The notes beneath the pieces are model-generated. The model worked only from the letters and a program-made list of their open reading frames with translations. It was not told the origin of the DNA and searched no databases. Made by a program: the position numbers and the translations under genes. 9,626 nt of DNA from Clostridia bacterium (GTDB lineage: Bacteria > Bacillota > Clostridia > Christensenellales > UBA1242), in assembly GCA_028694075.1 (NCBI GenBank), contig JAQUUD010000046.1, positions 1 through 9,626 of the forward strand, written 5' to 3'. Within the stretch, counting starts at the first letter, position 1. Each line of letters starts with the position of its first letter. Positions 6,214-9,626 of this stretch are shown here, piece after piece.

Positions 6214-8622
6214 TTAAAATGCATCAATTTTTTTTCTTTGAACATTTCTTTCTAATTTTTTCGGAGCATATTTTATTTCATCAACGGCACGATAAATTCC
6301 GGATTCACTTAACTGTGATTTTATTGTCTTATCAATTTTCAAGATGTACACTCCATTAATTTTTGCAAAACTTATAATGTTAAGTTCAATGAATACATTA
6401 AACGCACAATAAAAATCTAAATATGAGTAACTTGAATTCTTGATTATCTTCTCAAACACATCACGAAGAGTTACATAATCCCCTGTGCTTTTTTCAATGT
6501 CTTTATAAATTCTACCAAAATTTTCCCGTGAATTATCCAGATTATAAAAAATGTTTAATTTTGAAGTGGCATTATTAACATAAATTTTTGCATCGGTTAA
6601 TTGATTTATTTTGGCAATATATGAGATGTACATTACATTATCTAAAAAAATAATTTTCTTATAACTTTGCACAAAGCCGAGTGCACTTGGGCAAATAAAA
6701 ACTGTGTTCATACCGCTGTTTTCACAACCGCCGTAGAGGTCAACTGCCCCTATCTTATCCCAGTCAAGTTTATTCTTAATAAAATTAAAACTTTTTTCAC
6801 TATTAACAACAAAAGCCGTTCCATAATAATCATCTAATTTTAATAAAGTATCAGCAGATATTTCATTAAAATAAGAAAAATTTGCAGGTGTTTTAATATT
6901 CAAATATTTTAGTTGTTCAATTTGAGGGATAACAAAATTTTGTATAAAAGGATTTAACGCCCGAACATCAATGTTTAGTGATTTCACAATGCCTTTAATA
7001 ATTGATGACGGTTTATCCGTTTGAATTTCAAAAACAATCTCAATATTTTTTGATTTTTTAATTTTGTTGTAATTGTTTAAATAATTAAAATTAACCAAAT
7101 TCACTTTTTGCCCAATTTTAATGTTACAATGATTAATATAGTTTTTTAATGGTGTAATTTTATATTCATTTGTTTTAATATAAAAGCGGGGAGCAACATT
7201 TGCACAACCGCACGGTTCCAATTTATGAATATCTTTAACAAGTTTGATCGTTAATTGATTGAGCAAAATGGGAATGTCATATTCCTCTTCAAGTGAAAAA
7301 ATTTCATCAGCAAAGTTTTTTGCCATATATTCATTTACTTTATCAATAAATGTATGATAATTTTCGGTTTTCAAGGTTAAGCCCGCGGCAATCGGGTGAC
7401 CGCCATATGTTTCCAAAATATCTGACATTGAAGATAACAATTTATGAATGTTAATCTCGGGGATACTTCTTGCCGCACCCTTTAATTGCCCGTTAACTTC
7501 TGAAAATAAAAATGTCGGGCGTTTATAATGTGCAACCAGTTTGGCACAGACAATGCCCAAAATTCCGTGGTCCCAGCCTTTTGAAGAGAGAATTATGCAA
7601 GGCAGTTTACTTAAATTCAAACTGTTCAGCAATATCTCACAATCACGCTCAACAAGACAGCATAAATCTTGCCTGTTTGTATTATGCTTTAAAATCTTAT
7701 TTATTAAAGATTTAATCTTAACTAAATCTTCACAAAGATAAAGAAATAATGAGTCTTTTGCATCACCCATTCTGCCAGAAGCATTGAGTTTCGGGGCTAA
7801 CTTAAAAGAAACATCATTTACTGAACATTTGTTTATATTAATGTTCAATTCCTTTAACATTGATTTAATACCGGTCGGAAGCAAATTTAATTTTTTAAGC
7901 CCGTGCGCTACAATTGCCCTGTTTTCATCTAAAAGCGGGACAATATCGGAAATTGTTGCAATGCAAGCAATTGGCAAGAACTCTTCTGCATCCACTCCGA
8001 TTAAAGCTTGTGAAATTTTATAAGCAAGCCCCGTTCCGCATAATTCTTTAAAGGGATAATCTTGATCAATGCGTTTTGCGTTTATAACAATTCCGTCTGG
8101 AATAATATCCGGGATCTCGTGGTGATCGGTTATTATAATTTCAATACCGATTTGTTTGGCATACTGAACTTCCTTATGACATGAAATACCGCAATCCACC
8201 GTTATAATAAGGTCTGGATTGTATTTTAATTTTATTTTGTCTATTACATCTGTTGTTAAGCCATATCCGTCAACGTAGCGATTTGGTAAATAGAATTTTG
8301 CATTCGTTCCCAAAATTTTAAGTGTTTTCAGCATAATTGCAGTGGCACTAGTGCCGTCCACATCATAATCACCAAAAACCAAAATTTTTTCTTTATCCTT
8401 AATTGCTTTTCTAATTCTCTCAGCAAATTCTTGCATTCCTTTTAAAAGGAACGGATTATGATAAGATTTTTGAGTTGGATTTAAAAATTCGGCAATTTTT
8501 TCTTTACTGTCATTTCCACGAGCGATTATTTGCTCCATAATGATGCGAGCAATATTAAACTCGTCGGCGAATTGGTTAACAAGAGAGTTACAAACATTCA
8601 GCTTTTTCTTAATAAATTTCAT
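6214..8622 (-). CDS. recJ: Single-stranded-DNA exonuclease RecJ
   Basis: RecJ degrades single-stranded DNA 5' to 3' in recombination and mismatch or base-excision repair. The 802-aa product carries the DHH phosphoesterase motifs in order: FGDYDVDG (83-90, metal-binding aspartates), VDCGIS (142-147), TDHHE (165-169), then SDIVPLLDENR (225-235) and KLAPKLNASGRMGD (274-287). The DHHA1 domain follows with GWDHGILGIVCAKL (349-362) and YGGHPIAAGLTL (406-417). The rest is an OB fold plus a long C-terminal domain, as in Bacillota RecJ (about 790 aa). The ATG at 8622 is chosen over a GTG at 8655 because the predicted transcript begins near 8640, downstream of the GTG; neither has a clear ribosome binding site. 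It is the first gene of an apparent operon with the hemZ-like and PAP2 genes. Confidence 0.95.
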   Translation of the reverse strand: MKFIKKKLNVCNSLVNQFADEFNIARIIMEQIIARGNDSKEKIAEFLNPTQKSYHNPFLLKGMQEFAERIRKAIKDKEKILVFGDYDVDGTSATAIMLKTLKILGTNAKFYLPNRYVDGYGLTTDVIDKIKLKYNPDLIITVDCGISCHKEVQYAKQIGIEIIITDHHEIPDIIPDGIVINAKRIDQDYPFKELCGTGLAYKISQALIGVDAEEFLPIACIATISDIVPLLDENRAIVAHGLKKLNLLPTGIKSMLKELNININKCSVNDVSFKLAPKLNASGRMGDAKDSLFLYLCEDLVKIKSLINKILKHNTNRQDLCCLVERDCEILLNSLNLSKLPCIILSSKGWDHGILGIVCAKLVAHYKRPTFLFSEVNGQLKGAARSIPEINIHKLLSSMSDILETYGGHPIAAGLTLKTENYHTFIDKVNEYMAKNFADEIFSLEEEYDIPILLNQLTIKLVKDIHKLEPCGCANVAPRFYIKTNEYKITPLKNYINHCNIKIGQKVNLVNFNYLNNYNKIKKSKNIEIVFEIQTDKPSSIIKGIVKSLNIDVRALNPFIQNFVIPQIEQLKYLNIKTPANFSYFNEISADTLLKLDDYYGTAFVVNSEKSFNFIKNKLDWDKIGAVDLYGGCENSGMNTVFICPSALGFVQSYKKIIFLDNVMYISYIAKINQLTDAKIYVNNATSKLNIFYNLDNSRENFGRIYKDIEKSTGDYVTLRDVFEKIIKNSSYSYLDFYCAFNVFIELNIISFAKINGVYILKIDKTIKSQLSESGIYRAVDEIKYAPKKLERNVQRKKIDAF

Positions 8623-8645
8623 AATAAAACAATTTTTATACTTTA

Positions 8646-8674
8646 ATATTATCACATAAAAAATTTCATTGCAA
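8646..8674 (-). promoter_or_regulatory. recJ operon promoter
   Basis: On the minus strand TTGCAA (plus 8669-8674) and TAATAT (plus 8646-8651) are 17 bases apart; an overlapping GATAAT (8648-8653) preceded by TG one base away gives a second reading at 15 bases. Transcription should begin near 8639-8641, leaving a short leader of about 17-19 nt with no Shine-Dalgarno word. Confidence 0.55.
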
Positions 8675-8697
8675 GTGTTAAAGCATTAATTTATATT
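8669..8697 (+). promoter_or_regulatory. Possible plus-strand promoter into the right repeat array
   Basis: Because TTGCAA is its own complement, the recJ -35 box can also act for the plus strand. TATATT at 8692-8697 follows it by 17 bases. The start would fall near 8704, just before the right array begins at 8716. TATATT differs from consensus at one base; AT-rich surroundings make chance matches likely. Confidence 0.35.
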
Positions 8698-8715
8698 TTG
8701 TATCTCATTTTGTTT

Positions 8716-9099
8716 GTCCATTTGAAGTGTCCAGTTGACTGTTGAATTGCCCGTTTGACTTATTCGAAATGCCCGTTGACGGTTGTTTTGCCCGTTAGAC
8801 TTCGTTAAGCCCGTTTGATTTAGTTGAAGTGTCCGGTCGACTGTCAACTTGCCCGCTCGCCCTGCTAACGCCCGTTCGCTTTGCCCATTTGGCTATTGTC
8901 CGCTCGCACAACTTCGCGCGCTCGCTTGGTCCGGTTGCTCCTTTTTGTTCGCCCGGTTGATTTGTCAATTTGCCCGTTAGACTTGTTTGTTGCCCGCTCG
9001 CACAGTTTCACGCGCTCGCTTTGCCCATTTGACTGTCGACTGGCCCGTTAGACTGTCGACTAGCCCGTTAGACTGTTGAAATGCCCGTTAGACTCTTTT
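8716..9099 (-). repeat. Right short-unit repeat array, inverted relative to the left array
   Basis: On the plus strand this region divides cleanly into 19 successive units, each starting GCCC or GTCC (starts at 8716, 8729, 8749, 8771, 8790, 8809, 8831, 8851, 8870, 8883, 8898, 8929, 8951, 8972, 8992, 9023, 9043, 9063 and 9083). Units are 13-31 bp and most often 19-22. The core is GCCCGTTAGACT with a more variable tail; the last four starts are exactly 20 bp apart. Two 31-bp units (8898, 8992) contain the GCTCGCAC...GCGCTCGC module also seen in the left array. A worn unit lies at 9139-9148. Read as reverse complement it is the same family as 1594-2098: 8729-8759 matches 1671-1701 at 28 of 31 positions by my count. 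It separates divergent recJ and the last gene. Confidence 0.9.
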
Positions 9100-9164
9100 G
9101 CCTTATCTTTTCAAATATTCATTTAATCTAATTGTACTGCCCGCACGCAATAAAAAAAGAAACT

Positions 9165-9195
9165 GTAAAAAATTAGTAAAAAGTAAAAAATTAGT
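9165..9195 (+). repeat. 13-bp direct repeat upstream of the last gene's promoter
   Basis: The word GTAAAAAATTAGT occurs at 9165-9177 and 9183-9195 with an 18-bp period, ending six bases before the -35 box at 9202. Such placement would suit an activator or repressor site, but slippage in an A-rich tract explains it equally well. Confidence 0.4.
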
Positions 9196-9201
9196 TGATA
9201 T

Positions 9202-9229
9202 TTTACAATAATTTGTGATATTCTATAAT
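9202..9229 (+). promoter_or_regulatory. Promoter of the right-end secreted protein gene
   Basis: TTTACA (9202-9207) and TATAAT (9224-9229) are 16 bases apart. Transcription would begin near 9236, giving a leader of about 78 nt that is almost all A and T and ends in the strong GGAGG ribosome binding site at 9301-9305. Confidence 0.6.
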
Positions 9230-9313
9230 TAAATGGTCAATAATAAACTTAAAATAATTAATTTTATTGATTTTTAAAAACATTAATTTTTAAAAAAAAT
9301 GGAGGATTGAAAA

Positions 9314-9626
9314 ATGTTTATGTTAAACAAAAGGGTGCAAAAATTGATTGCAAAGGGGACCGCTTTGATTATAACTCTAACGGTTATGATTGGGGCAGCT
9401 TGGGCAATTCTTAGCACTGAAAAAGTGGGGTTAACTGTTAACGTGTCTTTTGACTCAGCGGTTACTGCCAAAGTCTATTTGGCAACTAACAGTAGTACTG
9501 CGGTGCAATTTTACCAAGATAGCCCGACGGTTGATGGTACAGGCGGAACAACCATTTTTAACACTGAAAACTCCGCTTTGGTTTTGGACACATATCAAGG
9601 CACTGCCCTCACAAAAAGTTCTTTTG
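9314..9626 (+). CDS. Predicted secreted or surface protein (5' part)
   Basis: The frame is open from ATG 9314 to the window edge, 104 full codons. GGAGG (9301-9305) lies eight bases before the ATG; a second ATG two codons later is possible but less well spaced. The N-terminus has basic residues (K6, R7, K10, K14) followed by a hydrophobic stretch (17-33) ending A29-W30-A31, a good signal peptidase I site. After it the sequence is rich in Thr, Ser, Val, Ala and Gly (for example LTVNVSFDSAVTAKVYLATN), typical of beta-rich extracellular proteins. I do not recognise the family; a TasA/camelysin-like or adhesin-type protein is possible. The first lines have 24-26 G or C per 60 bases, clearly above the minus-strand genes, and codons such as GTG, GGG and ACC are used freely, suggesting a different history or selection for expression. 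Confidence 0.85.
   Translation, partial: MFMLNKRVQKLIAKGTALIITLTVMIGAAWAILSTEKVGLTVNVSFDSAVTAKVYLATNSSTAVQFYQDSPTVDGTGGTTIFNTENSALVLDTYQGTALTKSSF

Noticed and set aside
8623..8655. GTG start for recJ, 11 codons upstream of the ATG
   Set aside because: It lies within or upstream of the predicted -10 box, so it would not be in the transcript.
8716..9099. CRISPR array
   Set aside because: Units are only about 20 bp with a degenerate core, there are no spacers of 30-40 bp and no cas genes in the window.
9283..9471. 62-codon minus-strand frame opposite the secreted protein gene
   Set aside because: It is antisense to a gene with signal peptide and strong binding site; no binding site or recognisable pattern of its own.

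Overview
The window looks like part of the chromosome of an uncultured, low-GC anaerobic bacterium of the Bacillota (Clostridia-like). The evidence is an AT-rich background, clear AAAGGAG-type ribosome binding sites at three starts, a short four-domain S1 protein near cytidylate kinase, a long Gram-positive-type RecJ, and a HemZ-family protein encoded just after recJ. No gene identifies a genus. Nearly all genes lie on the minus strand and are read from right to left; the last, incomplete gene is on the plus strand.

Region by region: bases 1-46 hold the first codons of an unidentified minus-strand gene behind a perfect-consensus promoter. Bases 366-1061 encode cytidylate kinase (cmk). A tRNA-Thr(CGT) lies at 1373-1448. 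Bases 1594-2098 are a dense array of short, GC-rich degenerate repeats. An S1 RNA-binding protein gene (2154-3197) follows, with a promoter placed so that the mRNA should be leaderless. An AT-rich gap with one possible 40-codon gene leads to a three-gene operon, recJ - hemZ-like - PAP2 phosphatase (8622 down to 3497). A second array of the same repeat family, in inverted orientation, fills 8716-9099. The window ends inside a plus-strand gene for a predicted secreted protein.

The recognised genes are housekeeping: pyrimidine nucleotide supply (cmk), translation (S1, tRNA-Thr), DNA repair (recJ) and membrane lipid or undecaprenyl phosphate turnover (PAP2). The unusual content is of three kinds. 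First, a pair of inverted, about 20-bp-unit repeat arrays of roughly 50% GC sits in very AT-rich spacers, and each is preceded by a plausible outward promoter on the plus strand that is combined with the promoter of a neighbouring minus-strand gene. Second, the HemZ-family protein keeps an intact frame and recognisable family motifs but has lost all three cysteines of the radical-SAM cluster, and its SAM-binding GGxTP motif. Third, the S1 gene appears to be transcribed from the A of its own ATG. All these readings are by eye; no alignment or database search was run.
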